Shown: in pieces, positions 10,782 through 20,421 of the stretch | How positions within the stretch are numbered: position 1 is the first letter of the stretch | How the letters are laid out: every line of letters begins with the position of its first letter | From: Alistipes megaguti | Lineage (GTDB): Bacteria > Bacteroidota > Bacteroidia > Bacteroidales > Rikenellaceae | DNA length: 64,000 nt | Reading direction: 5' to 3' | NCBI RefSeq assembly: GCF_900604385.1 | Contig: NZ_LR027382.1 | Coordinates: 992,001-1,056,000, forward strand | Translations under genes and position numbers: made by a program | The notes under the pieces: generated by a model | Databases searched by the model: none | Seen by the model: the letters and a program-made list of their open reading frames with translations, nothing else | Told to the model about the DNA's origin: nothing

Positions 10782-13484
10782 TTAATGTTTAACAATGGAA
10801 CGAACATAACTGAGATTACCATATTGAATTCTAATGGTATAAGTACCCTTATCAAGAGACGAAAGATTCAGTTCGGCAGGACAAGTCGGTGCTATTTTTG
10901 TCTTGCGGCTCAAGATCTCAGATCCTGTTACATCGTAAATTGACACATGAATTTCCCCCTCTACATACCGTCCCATACGAATTGTCAATCGATCTTGCAC
11001 CGGATTGGGATACAAGTCCAATTCTCGGGAATCATCCCGACATAACACAACAAACGAATCTTGCGCACTCAACCCATCTTCATCAATTGCCTCAACAGTA
11101 ATCTCCGAAACCCCATAACGTAACGGCATAATCCGATACCCGCCATGCCATGGCCGAAGGTGAAGCATATCGCGATCGTAATCAACTCTGTATTCCAGCG
11201 TCTTAGGAGTCTCGTCAACAAATCCCGTTGACGGCATGAAATCAGCCTCTTCTTTAAGCGAACCCAGATAGACGGGGACAAATCCCTGCGTAGAGCAAGG
11301 AGGCTTATTGGATTGTAATTCAAAACGATACTCAGCATAATCCGATGCTCCAAAACTGTCCGAAACCGTAATTCTCGCCGTATATGTTCCCGGATTGCAT
11401 TTATAATTGAAGATCGATAAATACAACCGATTATTATCCTTCGTGGGAGTTATTGTCCCAGACGGATCTTCCAATTCAAAAGTAAAACCAGAGCTGTCCG
11501 GATCATGCACCAGAAATGAGACCGTTCGAGTCGTATTATACGGGATCAAGGGACTCTGTACATCTTCAAGTGTAAGAACCGGAGGTTGATTCGCTGGAGT
11601 TCCGAACGATATCGATCTGTATTCGGAGCGATTGCCCCAGGGATCTACAGCGAAGATAACCACTGTATACCGAGTTTGCTCGGCAATATCTGTCAAAGTA
11701 TAGGACATGGGAGATCCCTCTGTTTTATCTCGAGCTGAAACCGTAACCAAAAAGGTGCCTTCAGGCAGATTCTCGGGATCGGGATACTCCAGAGCACCCA
11801 CACGCCACATGACGATAAACGAATCGGCCGAGCCATCATCCTTATCTGCCGGAACCGTCCATCTCAGTTCCACTTCGCCGGCAGTATTACTGTTCGTAAG
11901 ATCCGATACGGGATCAGGTGCAAATCCCTGATCCGTTGATACGGCCAAATACGCATCAATAAGCCCGGATCCAAGCATCCCCGCATAATCGGGATTGTAT
12001 TCCTCTATCGAATGGACATTTCGCTCCAGATAGGTTCGTAACTTGTCTGGCGTAAACCCTGGTCCTCCATGACGAGATACGGCTAAGGCTGCAATTCCCG
12101 AGACATGCGGGCATGCCATGGAGGTACCCTGCATATAACCATATGCATTATTGGGCAGCGTGCTATATACGGCACATTCATCAGTATACCGTCCTTCATC
12201 GCGAAAGGTTCCTCCCGGAGCCGCCACATCCACCCACTCTCCAAAATTAGAATACCAGCTCTTCTTGTAATCCGGAGCAAGCGCACTTACGGCTACGACT
12301 TTTTCATAACAGGCTGGATAACTCTTATAGTTCCAATCATCATTTCCTGCTGCAAAGATGACAATACCTCCTTTCATCGGGCCAACTTGATCTCCATTTT
12401 CATCAATGCCTGCATATTTAATAAAATAATCAATCGCATCCTTTGCAACTTCCGGCATTTGAAACACATTAGAATATCCCCAACTGTTCTGACTGATAAC
12501 CGCACCCGCATCCGCTCCATATTTTATTGCCGCAATCTCATCTCCATTATCATCGCGATTCTCCGTAAACATCTGACAACTGATCAACCGAACCCCGCTA
12601 TGATTGCCGCTTCCCCCGGCAATCCCACATACACCGATTCCGTTATTATTTTCAGCCCCAATGGTACCGGCCACATGTGTTCCGTGTTCAACCGGAGTAA
12701 TTCGTGCCGTACCATAGGGAGCATCGGAAGTATAGACGAAATTCCACCCATACATATCGTCCACATACCCATTATTATCGTCATCGACCCCGGCAATACC
12801 GTTCAACTCGATCCAATTACCGACATTCCCGGCCAAATCCTCATGTCGATAGTCAATGCCGCCATCCACCACAGCAACCACGACTTCATTTTGTCCCGTC
12901 GTAACCTCCCAGGCACGAAACAAATTAATATCAGCCCCGGATATGGCATACTCCATAGATCCATCATTATAATAGTGCCATTGCCTGACGAGCCCCGGAT
13001 CATTAACGGGAAATGCGTCATTACGTCGAGAGGAGGGCTTTGGTACAGACAATACACCCGATACGTCTCGATCAATATGATATGCCTCAAATACCGGTTC
13101 AACCTTATCAATACAAGGCAAACCAATCAAACTGGACGAAGCTCTTGTCAGCGAGGTCTCTGTAGAGAACCGAATATCATACCACAGATGAAGACCTTCA
13201 CGACGAGTCCGTTCCTCAAATCGGCCGGCCGGGGGAAACACCCGCTGCATCCGTCCAACCCCAAGGCGGCGAAGTGTCATATCCAAAATGGAGTCGCCCG
13301 TATGAAGACTACCTCGAGTCATACAAATACTTTTAGGCTCCATATCCGGCCGAAACTTGACTCGCAACCGTCCGGAATAACTATTTGATATTGGAGATGT
13401 AGCCATAGCATCGTTCTCCGTAGAATATTCAGTCGTACATGCAAAAAAAAGCACAAGACAAAGAATAGCGATAAAGCGCGACAT
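10782..13484 (-). CDS. Subtilisin-like (S8) lipoprotein protease with FN3 domains and type IX sorting tail
   Basis: A 900-residue exported serine protease. A lipoprotein signal ends at Cys16 (LVLFFAC). An inhibitor-like N-terminal region (about 35-125) precedes the catalytic domain with Asp207 in VVAVVDGGIDYRHEDL, His270 in EHGTHVAG and Ser455 in GTSMACPHVSG. Then come a fibronectin type III domain (about 520-620), a cadherin/PKD-like segment (APEF in this case replaced by PPVLTLEDV... about 625-720), and a C-terminal domain LDLYPNPVQDRLTIRM ... GTYTIRIQYG of the Por_Secre_tail type. A lipobox together with a type IX tail is unusual. All catalytic residues are present. It is first in an operon with the PorV-like gene. 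Substrate unknown; nutrient or host protein degradation is possible. Confidence 0.9.
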   Translation of the reverse strand: MSRFIAILCLVLFFACTTEYSTENDAMATSPISNSYSGRLRVKFRPDMEPKSICMTRGSLHTGDSILDMTLRRLGVGRMQRVFPPAGRFEERTRREGLHLWYDIRFSTETSLTRASSSLIGLPCIDKVEPVFEAYHIDRDVSGVLSVPKPSSRRNDAFPVNDPGLVRQWHYYNDGSMEYAISGADINLFRAWEVTTGQNEVVVAVVDGGIDYRHEDLAGNVGNWIELNGIAGVDDDNNGYVDDMYGWNFVYTSDAPYGTARITPVEHGTHVAGTIGAENNNGIGVCGIAGGSGNHSGVRLISCQMFTENRDDNGDEIAAIKYGADAGAVISQNSWGYSNVFQMPEVAKDAIDYFIKYAGIDENGDQVGPMKGGIVIFAAGNDDWNYKSYPACYEKVVAVSALAPDYKKSWYSNFGEWVDVAAPGGTFRDEGRYTDECAVYSTLPNNAYGYMQGTSMACPHVSGIAALAVSRHGGPGFTPDKLRTYLERNVHSIEEYNPDYAGMLGSGLIDAYLAVSTDQGFAPDPVSDLTNSNTAGEVELRWTVPADKDDGSADSFIVMWRVGALEYPDPENLPEGTFLVTVSARDKTEGSPMSYTLTDIAEQTRYTVVIFAVDPWGNRSEYRSISFGTPANQPPVLTLEDVQSPLIPYNTTRTVSFLVHDPDSSGFTFELEDPSGTITPTKDNNRLYLSIFNYKCNPGTYTARITVSDSFGASDYAEYRFELQSNKPPCSTQGFVPVYLGSLKEEADFMPSTGFVDETPKTLEYRVDYDRDMLHLRPWHGGYRIMPLRYGVSEITVEAIDEDGLSAQDSFVVLCRDDSRELDLYPNPVQDRLTIRMGRYVEGEIHVSIYDVTGSEILSRKTKIAPTCPAELNLSSLDKGTYTIRIQYGNLSYVRSIVKH

Positions 13485-13505
13485 AAGAGTTCAGATTTAA
13501 GTCCT

Positions 13506-13513
13506 CAAAGTTA
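13506..13513 (-). promoter_or_regulatory. Candidate -7 element for the S8 protease operon
   Basis: TAACTTTG on the minus strand, matching TAnnTTTG, lies 21 bases upstream of the protease start. I found no good TTTG at the usual -33 distance, so the promoter is tentative. Confidence 0.45.
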
Positions 13514-13585
13514 AAGCAATGCCACCAAAACCACATACCCACAAATAGGTATATCCACAAGTCGGCAAATCATAAATTATAGCGA

Positions 13586-13616
13586 TTGAAGTGCTATGGC
13601 TACATAACTATCTTTG
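13586..13616 (+). promoter_or_regulatory. Promoter of the first SusC/SusD operon
   Basis: ATTG at the -33 position and TATCTTTG at the -7 position, 20 bases apart, match the Bacteroidetes consensus. Transcription would start near 13623, downstream of an in-frame TTG/ATG-type start near 13591, so this element argues for the ATG at 13648 as the real SusC start. Confidence 0.65.
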
Positions 13617-13647
13617 CACAAACTTTTCAAGCACACATGTTATTGTT

Positions 13648-16600
13648 ATGGGGATTGGGTGGTTATTTCGCAAAATGGGCAGGACTCTGCTTGTTTGTTC
13701 TTTCATCTCGTCCATCATGCAGATTACTGCTCAGACAAAAGAAACCCACGACAAACTCTGTGGTAAGGTCCTTAATGAATCAAACCAACCAGTTGCCGGT
13801 GCCAATATTATCATCTATGACCAATCCGGAGTTCCTCATGGGACAATAGCCGACACACAAGGCTGCTTCTCTTTGGATTGTCCTGAAGGTGCGACAGAAT
13901 TTCAAGTCCGCATGTTGGGGTACCAACCTTTTCATCAAAAAATCGCTCCGAAACAGAATCATTATGAAATAAGTTTGAAGACTGCGGTGGAATCTTTATC
14001 TGATGTGGTGGTAACCGGATATATCGACAAAAAGAAGGAGAGCTACACGGGAGCAAGCCATACGGTAATACGGCAGGAGATCGAGGAAATGGTACACACA
14101 AATGTCCTGAACATTATACAGCTACGAGCCCCAGGCTTTGAACTCTTTGACGACATCGCAAATGGATCCGATCCCAATCACCTCCCTGATATGGTACTGC
14201 GAGGCAGAAGCAGTTTTATTGAGGGCGACAAGACCAACGTTCCATTGTTTATCCTCGATGGAACAGAGGTCGATATCGGATATGTATTCGACATGCCCGC
14301 AGAAGACATCGAATCGATTACGGTTTTGAAAGATGCTGCGGCCACCTCATTTTACGGATCTAAAGCGGCCAATGGCGTGGTAGTGATTACAACGCGCCCT
14401 ACACAATTTGGACGTCTGCAGGTAAATTACACGGGAAATTTCCAAGTCAGTATTCCCGACTTGTCGGACTACCGGCTGCTCAATGCGAGAGAGAAACTCG
14501 AATACGAACGTTTGGCCGGTCTGTACGGAGATTTTTCAGGCAGCTCCAGTAGCGATGTGAACAAGCAGAAAACCTATTATGAACGACTAGAAAGAGTCAA
14601 TGCTGGCATAAATACAAACTGGATGCGACAAGCTCTTCGGACGGGACTAAACCACATTCACAGCCTAAATCTGTCGGGTGGAAGTCGGGATTTTCGATAC
14701 AACGTATCGGGCAACTACAATGCCACAAACGGCGTTATGGACAAATCCGACAAAACGACCGCCTCACTACGTATCAATCTGACCTATGGCAACATGGAAA
14801 AGCTGTTTTTTCAGAACATCATGTCGGTAAGCCATAGTACATCGAATGATGTCCCTTATGGTAGTTTCTCGGATTATGTCAGACTAAATCCCTACGACAC
14901 CCCATATCTTGAAGATGGATCACTGAACAACGACTTGGCCTTCAATGCAGCCAACCCGCTGTATGAAAAGAATCTGAGCAGCTATATCGGGAATGTTTCG
15001 GGATATTTTATCGATACGTTCCGCATTCGCTGGAATATACGCTCTTCTTTGCGAATGGAAGCCTCTATCTCGTATAACAGATCGACTGTCGAGGGAGAAA
15101 CCTTCTATTCTCCGCTCTCCAAGCGGTTCTATGATCAGGATCCATCTAAGCGGGGAAGTTTCAACGTATCCAATGGGACGAGCAACACCTTGTCCGGCAA
15201 TGCTTTCATCGTATGGAACCTTCCATGTGGCACAGCAAACAACGGACTACTCTCCATGACTGCCGGTATCAACATCGAATCATCCCAATCGGAGAGTCAT
15301 TCGTTCGAAGCGTTGGGCGTTCTTTCCGACAAACTGGAGCATCCATCCATGGCAATCGGTTATTCGGACAGCGGGCATCCCGGCGGAAGCGAAGAACTTT
15401 CCAGAATGTTGGGAGGTTTCTTCAGCGCCAATTTCAGCTGGAGAAACCGCTACTTTATCGATGTGTCATTCCGATACGAAGGATCCTCAAAATTCGGAAC
15501 CGATAACAAATTTGCTCCGTTTGGTGCAATTGGTATCGGATGGAATCTGCATCGTGAACGATTCTTCGAATCATCTGTCTTCTCGTTATTCAAAGTCAGA
15601 GCCAGTATCGGGATGGTGGGTAACGCCGGCTTCAACGCCTACCAGGCTCAACTATCTTATCGTTATGAAGCAGATCTCCTTTACAATGGCAGCATAGGAG
15701 CAGTTCCCGTATCGATGGTGAATCCAAGACTGAAATGGGAACGAAGTCTCAAACGGAACATCGGGTTGGATATCGGCTTGTGGAAAGATCGCATCAATGG
15801 AAGTATTGATGTCTATTACGACACAACCAACAATCTGGTAATGGCCATTGCAAAGCCCAACCACATTGGATTTCCAAATGCCATGGAAAACTTGGGCAAG
15901 ATCCGCAATAGCGGCATTGAGATCTCCATGAGAGGTAACGTATTCCGAAAAAACAGCTCAAGTCTGAACATCTATGCGAACATGAGCCACAACAAAAACC
16001 GTATTGTGGCAATCAGTGATTATCTAAAGAACAAGAACAAGGAAAACGAGGCAAATGCCACTTCGTCGCTGCCTGCGGCCTTTTATGAAGAAGGAGAATC
16101 CATGACTGCTTTAAAAGTGATGCGCTCGGCTGGAATCAACCCAGCCAACGGTAAAGAGGTCTTCATCACCAGGGATGGTCAACTAACCTATGAATATGAC
16201 TATCGGGATAAACAAGTTGTCGGAGATACAACTCCCAAACTGCAGGGCGCAGTGGGGTTCTCTTTCGATGTACACGCATTCAATCTCTCGGTAAGTTTAG
16301 GATATAGACTTGGAGCCACGATATATAATCAGACACTAGCGACCAAAGTCGAAGGGGCCGATCCGACTGCCAATGCGGATAGAAGAGTTTTCCACGACCG
16401 CTGGAAGGCTCCCGGAGATCGTGCCCGTTATAAAAACATAGCAAATCGGGAGGCAACACCTCCAACCGATCGCTTCATTGCAACCGAATACGCACTCGAA
16501 GGTTCTTCAATGAAATTGTCATACTCGTTTCCGAAACATTTTTGTCACAAAATCGGATTGCGGCAAATACGCATCGCTGCCTCCGTCGGAGATCTTTTCA

Positions 16601-16683
16601 ATCTGTCAACGGTCAAACGGGAACGAGGGCTCGACTATCCATTTGCCCGGGTATTTCAAATGTCTCTTACCGTGAATCTTTGA
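13648..16683 (+). CDS. SusC/RagA-family TonB-linked outer-membrane protein
   Basis: Outer-membrane barrel that imports a ligand handed over by the SusD lipoprotein. After the signal peptide (MGRTLLVCSFISSIMQITAQ) come a carboxypeptidase-like domain (CGKVLNESNQPVAGANIIIYD), the plug (DVVVTGYIDKKKESYTGAS ... DIESITVLKDAAATSFYGSKAANGVVVITT) and a long barrel ending MSLTVNL. About 1010 residues, normal for the family. The ATG at 13648 follows the predicted transcription start; ATG at 13675 is an alternative. SusD follows after 3 bases, then two lipoproteins. Ligand unknown: no glycoside hydrolase is linked, and DUF4843/PKD-like partners occur in loci that may take up peptides or metal complexes. 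Confidence 0.93.
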   Translation: MGIGWLFRKMGRTLLVCSFISSIMQITAQTKETHDKLCGKVLNESNQPVAGANIIIYDQSGVPHGTIADTQGCFSLDCPEGATEFQVRMLGYQPFHQKIAPKQNHYEISLKTAVESLSDVVVTGYIDKKKESYTGASHTVIRQEIEEMVHTNVLNIIQLRAPGFELFDDIANGSDPNHLPDMVLRGRSSFIEGDKTNVPLFILDGTEVDIGYVFDMPAEDIESITVLKDAAATSFYGSKAANGVVVITTRPTQFGRLQVNYTGNFQVSIPDLSDYRLLNAREKLEYERLAGLYGDFSGSSSSDVNKQKTYYERLERVNAGINTNWMRQALRTGLNHIHSLNLSGGSRDFRYNVSGNYNATNGVMDKSDKTTASLRINLTYGNMEKLFFQNIMSVSHSTSNDVPYGSFSDYVRLNPYDTPYLEDGSLNNDLAFNAANPLYEKNLSSYIGNVSGYFIDTFRIRWNIRSSLRMEASISYNRSTVEGETFYSPLSKRFYDQDPSKRGSFNVSNGTSNTLSGNAFIVWNLPCGTANNGLLSMTAGINIESSQSESHSFEALGVLSDKLEHPSMAIGYSDSGHPGGSEELSRMLGGFFSANFSWRNRYFIDVSFRYEGSSKFGTDNKFAPFGAIGIGWNLHRERFFESSVFSLFKVRASIGMVGNAGFNAYQAQLSYRYEADLLYNGSIGAVPVSMVNPRLKWERSLKRNIGLDIGLWKDRINGSIDVYYDTTNNLVMAIAKPNHIGFPNAMENLGKIRNSGIEISMRGNVFRKNSSSLNIYANMSHNKNRIVAISDYLKNKNKENEANATSSLPAAFYEEGESMTALKVMRSAGINPANGKEVFITRDGQLTYEYDYRDKQVVGDTTPKLQGAVGFSFDVHAFNLSVSLGYRLGATIYNQTLATKVEGADPTANADRRVFHDRWKAPGDRARYKNIANREATPPTDRFIATEYALEGSSMKLSYSFPKHFCHKIGLRQIRIAASVGDLFNLSTVKRERGLDYPFARVFQMSLTVNL

Positions 16684-16686
16684 GTT

Positions 16687-18114
16687 ATGATGCACTTTGG
16701 CCATAGTTCCATTTACCGAACAAGTTGGATTATCGCATTCACCTGTCTGTTCTCAGGGTGCGGGTTTCTCGATATCGAAACTCCGGGAATCGTCAATAAC
16801 GACAAAATGTTCGAGAACGAGCAAGGATTCATCGATGCTATGAACGGAGTATATGCATCGTTGGCCAGTGAGGATCTTTACGGAAAACAGCTCTCCTTCG
16901 GCTTTGTAGATCAGATCGCACAATTATACTACAATGATTACGAAACAAGCGAAACCACACTGACTCGCACATACGACTTAAAATATCGGGATACAGATGT
17001 GAGAGCTCAGATTGATGCCATATGGTCCAAAGCATACAACGTGATCGCATCCGCAAACAGCATTTTGGATAATATCCCGGGAAGGGAGTTTCCGAATTTG
17101 CCTCGCATAAAAGGAGAAGCTTTGGCGATACGGGCTTTCGTCCATTTCGATTTGTTACGACTCTTTGCCCCTGGTTTTGAGCGCAAAGAGGAGTTGGCCA
17201 TCCCCTATGTCAAACACTTTTCGATTACTCCTGTATCGCGAAGTTCTGTTTATGAGACGTACCAGCAGATCATTGCCGATCTTGTGGAAGCATATACTCT
17301 GTTGCAGGAAACCGCACCCATATCCGGCCGCACACCCAAGGAACTCTATGTCACCAGTCATGCGACGGCAGCCATGCTGGCCCGGGTTTATAATTGGGCC
17401 GGAGATCATACGAAGGCCGAACACTTTGCTTTAGAAGCATTATCCGGAAACTTCTCATTCACTCGGGAAGAGCAGGTAAAAAATCTTTTTATGGGTTATA
17501 CGGCCCAAACAGAGTGTATATGGGGATTACATGCACCCAAAGCCTACCTGAATGTACGCACTTGTTTGTGCCCAAGCCGGCTGACCTCCTATTTTGGCAT
17601 GGTAAGAAACAATTATCAGAACATTTTTAAGGTAGAATCATTTACCTCAACCCATAATGATTATCGATATCAATCATATTTTACCCGCACGAAATGGGAG
17701 CGGTCGGTAGTGCTTCTGACCAAACTCTATGACAAGCACTATGATGAGGAACAGACCGTTCCGGCAGGACGCACTCCCGGCATCAATTTAATCAGGATTC
17801 CCGAGCTTTACTACATCTTGGCCGAATCAGCATACGATCAGGATCCAGCCCGAGCATTGGAATATTTGAACGAAGTTGTAACCGCACGAGGTCTGCATCC
17901 GTTGATACTGTCAGATATCGGAACACCAAACGCATTCAGGGAGGTTCTAGTTAACGAGATTGTCAAAGAATATTGGGGTGAAGGTCAGATTTTTTTCACA
18001 TACAAACGCTTCGGATTACCCATGGATGGTGTCAATGGTAAAAATCATCCAGCTACGGATGTTACCTATATTCTACCTCTCCCCGAGAGTGAATATGCCA
18101 ACGGTATCAATTAA
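16687..18114 (+). CDS. SusD/RagB-family lipoprotein
   Basis: Surface lipoprotein that captures ligand over its SusC partner. The lipobox is LFSGC with Cys25. The N-terminal SusD-like part (FLDIETPGIVNNDKMFENEQGFIDAMNGVYASL), TPR-rich helices including GEALAIRAFVHFDLLRLFAPGF, and the C-terminal RagB domain with IPELYYILAESAY ... ALEYLNEVVTARGL ... EYWGEGQIFFTYKRFGLPM are all present. 475 residues. Three bases separate it from SusC and six from the DUF4843 gene, so the four genes are one transcript. Confidence 0.93.
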   Translation: MMHFGHSSIYRTSWIIAFTCLFSGCGFLDIETPGIVNNDKMFENEQGFIDAMNGVYASLASEDLYGKQLSFGFVDQIAQLYYNDYETSETTLTRTYDLKYRDTDVRAQIDAIWSKAYNVIASANSILDNIPGREFPNLPRIKGEALAIRAFVHFDLLRLFAPGFERKEELAIPYVKHFSITPVSRSSVYETYQQIIADLVEAYTLLQETAPISGRTPKELYVTSHATAAMLARVYNWAGDHTKAEHFALEALSGNFSFTREEQVKNLFMGYTAQTECIWGLHAPKAYLNVRTCLCPSRLTSYFGMVRNNYQNIFKVESFTSTHNDYRYQSYFTRTKWERSVVLLTKLYDKHYDEEQTVPAGRTPGINLIRIPELYYILAESAYDQDPARALEYLNEVVTARGLHPLILSDIGTPNAFREVLVNEIVKEYWGEGQIFFTYKRFGLPMDGVNGKNHPATDVTYILPLPESEYANGIN

Positions 18115-18120
18115 TCAATC

Positions 18121-18801
18121 ATGAAAACGAATTTGCGAATATTCCTCATCCTACTTACCTCGGTATGGATTTTTTCGTGCAACCGGGTAGAGAGTTTCAT
18201 CTACACCGATGTCACAAGAATCAACTTCACATCCGATTCTTTGTATTTCTCATTCGGCACAGAGCCTTTCTCGATAATCGACACAACATTACGGATTGGA
18301 GTCGAGATTATTGGAACACCTGTCGATTTCGATCGCGAATTCCGGATCGGAATCGACGCTTCCCGGACAACTGCCGAAGCTGGAATACACTATGAGCCAC
18401 CCCCTCTCAATCCGGTATTGCCTGCCGGCGCGTCGTCCATGTCGATTCCAATTCGAATACACCGTCTTCATCTTGAAGACGACAAAATCCATACGCTTTC
18501 GTTATATATTCGAGAATGTGCAAACTTCATGCCCGGCATATCCGAATACACAACCGTCAGGATTTGTTTTACAAATCGACTCGATTGTCCCAACTGGTGG
18601 AACGAATTGTCGCAATGGATCGGGGAGTATGATATACGCAAATATCAAAAATTCATTGAGCTGTACGGCGGACCTGTTTCGGACCAAGATATCAAGGAGA
18701 ATAAATATACCATTCTACGAGTCTTCAAGGAGGTCAGGGAATATTTCAGCCGTCATCCCGAATATGACGTAATTTTTCCTGATACTGAATGGCCCGTATA
18801 G
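18121..18801 (+). CDS. DUF4843 surface lipoprotein
   Basis: A 226-residue lipoprotein (SVWIFSC, Cys20) with FIYTDVTRINFTSDSLYFSFG, an Ig-like stretch (IGVEIIGTPVDFDREFRIGID ... AGIHYEPP) and a C-terminal W-rich region DCPNWWNELSQWIGEYD followed by a long EV/REY helix. This is the typical pattern of DUF4843, found right after SusD and before a PKD-like lipoprotein. It probably sits with the SusCD complex as an accessory binding protein. Function unproven. Confidence 0.82.
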   Translation: MKTNLRIFLILLTSVWIFSCNRVESFIYTDVTRINFTSDSLYFSFGTEPFSIIDTTLRIGVEIIGTPVDFDREFRIGIDASRTTAEAGIHYEPPPLNPVLPAGASSMSIPIRIHRLHLEDDKIHTLSLYIRECANFMPGISEYTTVRICFTNRLDCPNWWNELSQWIGEYDIRKYQKFIELYGGPVSDQDIKENKYTILRVFKEVREYFSRHPEYDVIFPDTEWPV

Positions 18802-18840
18802 ACAAGAACATTATAACCTCACTATTTAAAATTTTAACCT

Positions 18841-20370
18841 ATGCGAAAAAATTATTTATTACTACTACTCGGAGCCTTCGTTGGCTTGGGCTTGACTGCT
18901 TGCAGCAAAGACTCGGAAGAAAAGATCGTTCCTACAGAGATTGAAGGTGTAACGGGCATTGAGGCTTCCTATTCCCGGGGATTACACGAATACTTAGAGA
19001 TAACTCCGGATGTAAGCCTCTCTTCTGAGACAGGATCGGATGTAACATATGAATGGAACATCGGATATAAAACCGTAAGCACGGAGAAAATCCTGTCATT
19101 CAAATGCGACGAACTGGGGGAATTCGATGGCTTTTTTAAGGCCAGCAGTCCTACCGGCGCCAAAATCATTGACTTCAAATTGCGAGTTTCATCCCCCTAC
19201 GACCGCGGGTTATTGCTTCTGAGCGAGACGACCGAAGGTGCACTGCTCTCATTCAAACGACTCGATATCATGGAAACTCCGGTCAGTCCCTATGCATTCA
19301 AGGATAATAATCCCACCCTCTCTTTAGGTAAAAATGCACTTGCATTATGCTGGAAAGGAGAAGGTGTCACACAACCGACCGCTGCATCCGTCGAGAACGG
19401 AGATTTTGATGTTGTGATCAGTTCATCCAACCCTACCAAAGTGTATACACTCAACACGAACGACATGAAGGTTAAAACAGAGATCGCCTACGATGGCAAT
19501 GGAACCTTTCATCCCAACAAGATCCACTGTCCGCTGGGCGTCCAGGAGGCACTATGGCAAGGAGAACTCTATTTTACAGGGGACGGCCGTGAATATATCA
19601 TGTCTTCCGAAAAGACGTTTGTCCAACCCGGAGAATACGAAAAACTACCTGAGGGAACTCGAATCGCTGACTATACATGCTCATTAATCACCGAATATGA
19701 TGATCGCGTACGCGTCTATTTCGATTCGGAAAAGAAAAAACTGCTCTATGTTCCGATCGTATTGGGCTCTGCAGTATTGGAAAGTGAAACGACATGTAAC
19801 GGAGATATAATCGGCATGTTTGCCTGTGATGGTATATATTATGATGGACGATATGATCCCGTTCATGTTATGGCAATTACAGCCAATGGAAATCAAGTCA
19901 CGGTATATCGTTTCTCCGCTCCGGCCGATATGATAGAAATAGAAGAAGAGAAACTTGGGGAGATAGACGCATCGGGACACATATTGCCAACCTCGGCCAT
20001 GGGAGTAAACCCCATAAAGCCGATCCTATATTATTCGAAAGGGAATTCCATATACCGGCTCAATTATGACGGACAAAACTTTGATTCTAAGCCATATATT
20101 ACCATTGAAGGAAATTATGAGATCAAACAGATCGTCTTCAACCGCTATGACGTCAACACGCTCTATTTGGCTGCAGAGAATCTTGATGAAACCGGAGAAC
20201 TGAAAGCATCACTCTTTATTTACGACATTTCGGACAATTCGTCGGCTCGCTTGCTTTTTGAAGACCATCGCATCGGCGGCTCCGTCAAGCAACTGCTTTA
20301 TAAGGGGAATGGCAAGGAATACGAATCTGTCGTAACAGAAGAGTCCATCCTGCGTAAATTCATGCGATAA
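18841..20370 (+). CDS. PKD-like family lipoprotein
   Basis: A 509-residue lipoprotein (GLGLTAC, Cys21). A PKD-like domain follows (VSLSSETGSDVTYEWNIGYKTVSTEKIL ... SPYDRGLLLLSE), then a long repeated-strand region (FDVVISSSNPTKVYTLN; YDGRYDPVHVMAITANG; LYLAAENLDETGELKASLFIYD) suggestive of a beta-propeller. Such proteins close SusC-SusD-DUF4843 operons and are thought to bind ligand at the surface. A terminator lies immediately downstream. Ligand unknown. Confidence 0.8.
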   Translation: MRKNYLLLLLGAFVGLGLTACSKDSEEKIVPTEIEGVTGIEASYSRGLHEYLEITPDVSLSSETGSDVTYEWNIGYKTVSTEKILSFKCDELGEFDGFFKASSPTGAKIIDFKLRVSSPYDRGLLLLSETTEGALLSFKRLDIMETPVSPYAFKDNNPTLSLGKNALALCWKGEGVTQPTAASVENGDFDVVISSSNPTKVYTLNTNDMKVKTEIAYDGNGTFHPNKIHCPLGVQEALWQGELYFTGDGREYIMSSEKTFVQPGEYEKLPEGTRIADYTCSLITEYDDRVRVYFDSEKKKLLYVPIVLGSAVLESETTCNGDIIGMFACDGIYYDGRYDPVHVMAITANGNQVTVYRFSAPADMIEIEEEKLGEIDASGHILPTSAMGVNPIKPILYYSKGNSIYRLNYDGQNFDSKPYITIEGNYEIKQIVFNRYDVNTLYLAAENLDETGELKASLFIYDISDNSSARLLFEDHRIGGSVKQLLYKGNGKEYESVVTEESILRKFMR

Positions 20371-20380
20371 TCTAAAACAC

Positions 20381-20412
20381 AAAACGGGCGGATGCAAATC
20401 CGTCCCGTTTTT
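20381..20412 (+). terminator. Intrinsic terminator between the SusCD operon and the ABC genes
   Basis: Stem aaaacggg/cccgtttt extended by ggat/atcc with a small internal loop, ending in a T-run. It lies 11 bases after the PKD-like gene stop and 10 bases before the ABC ATPase start, so downstream expression would depend on read-through or another promoter. Confidence 0.8.
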
Positions 20413-20421
20413 ATCATCATA

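Noticed and set aside
12105..13388. 427-codon open frame antisense to the S8 protease
   Set aside because: Composition of a shadow frame (many Ile/His/Arg); the protease catalytic residues are all in the minus-strand frame.
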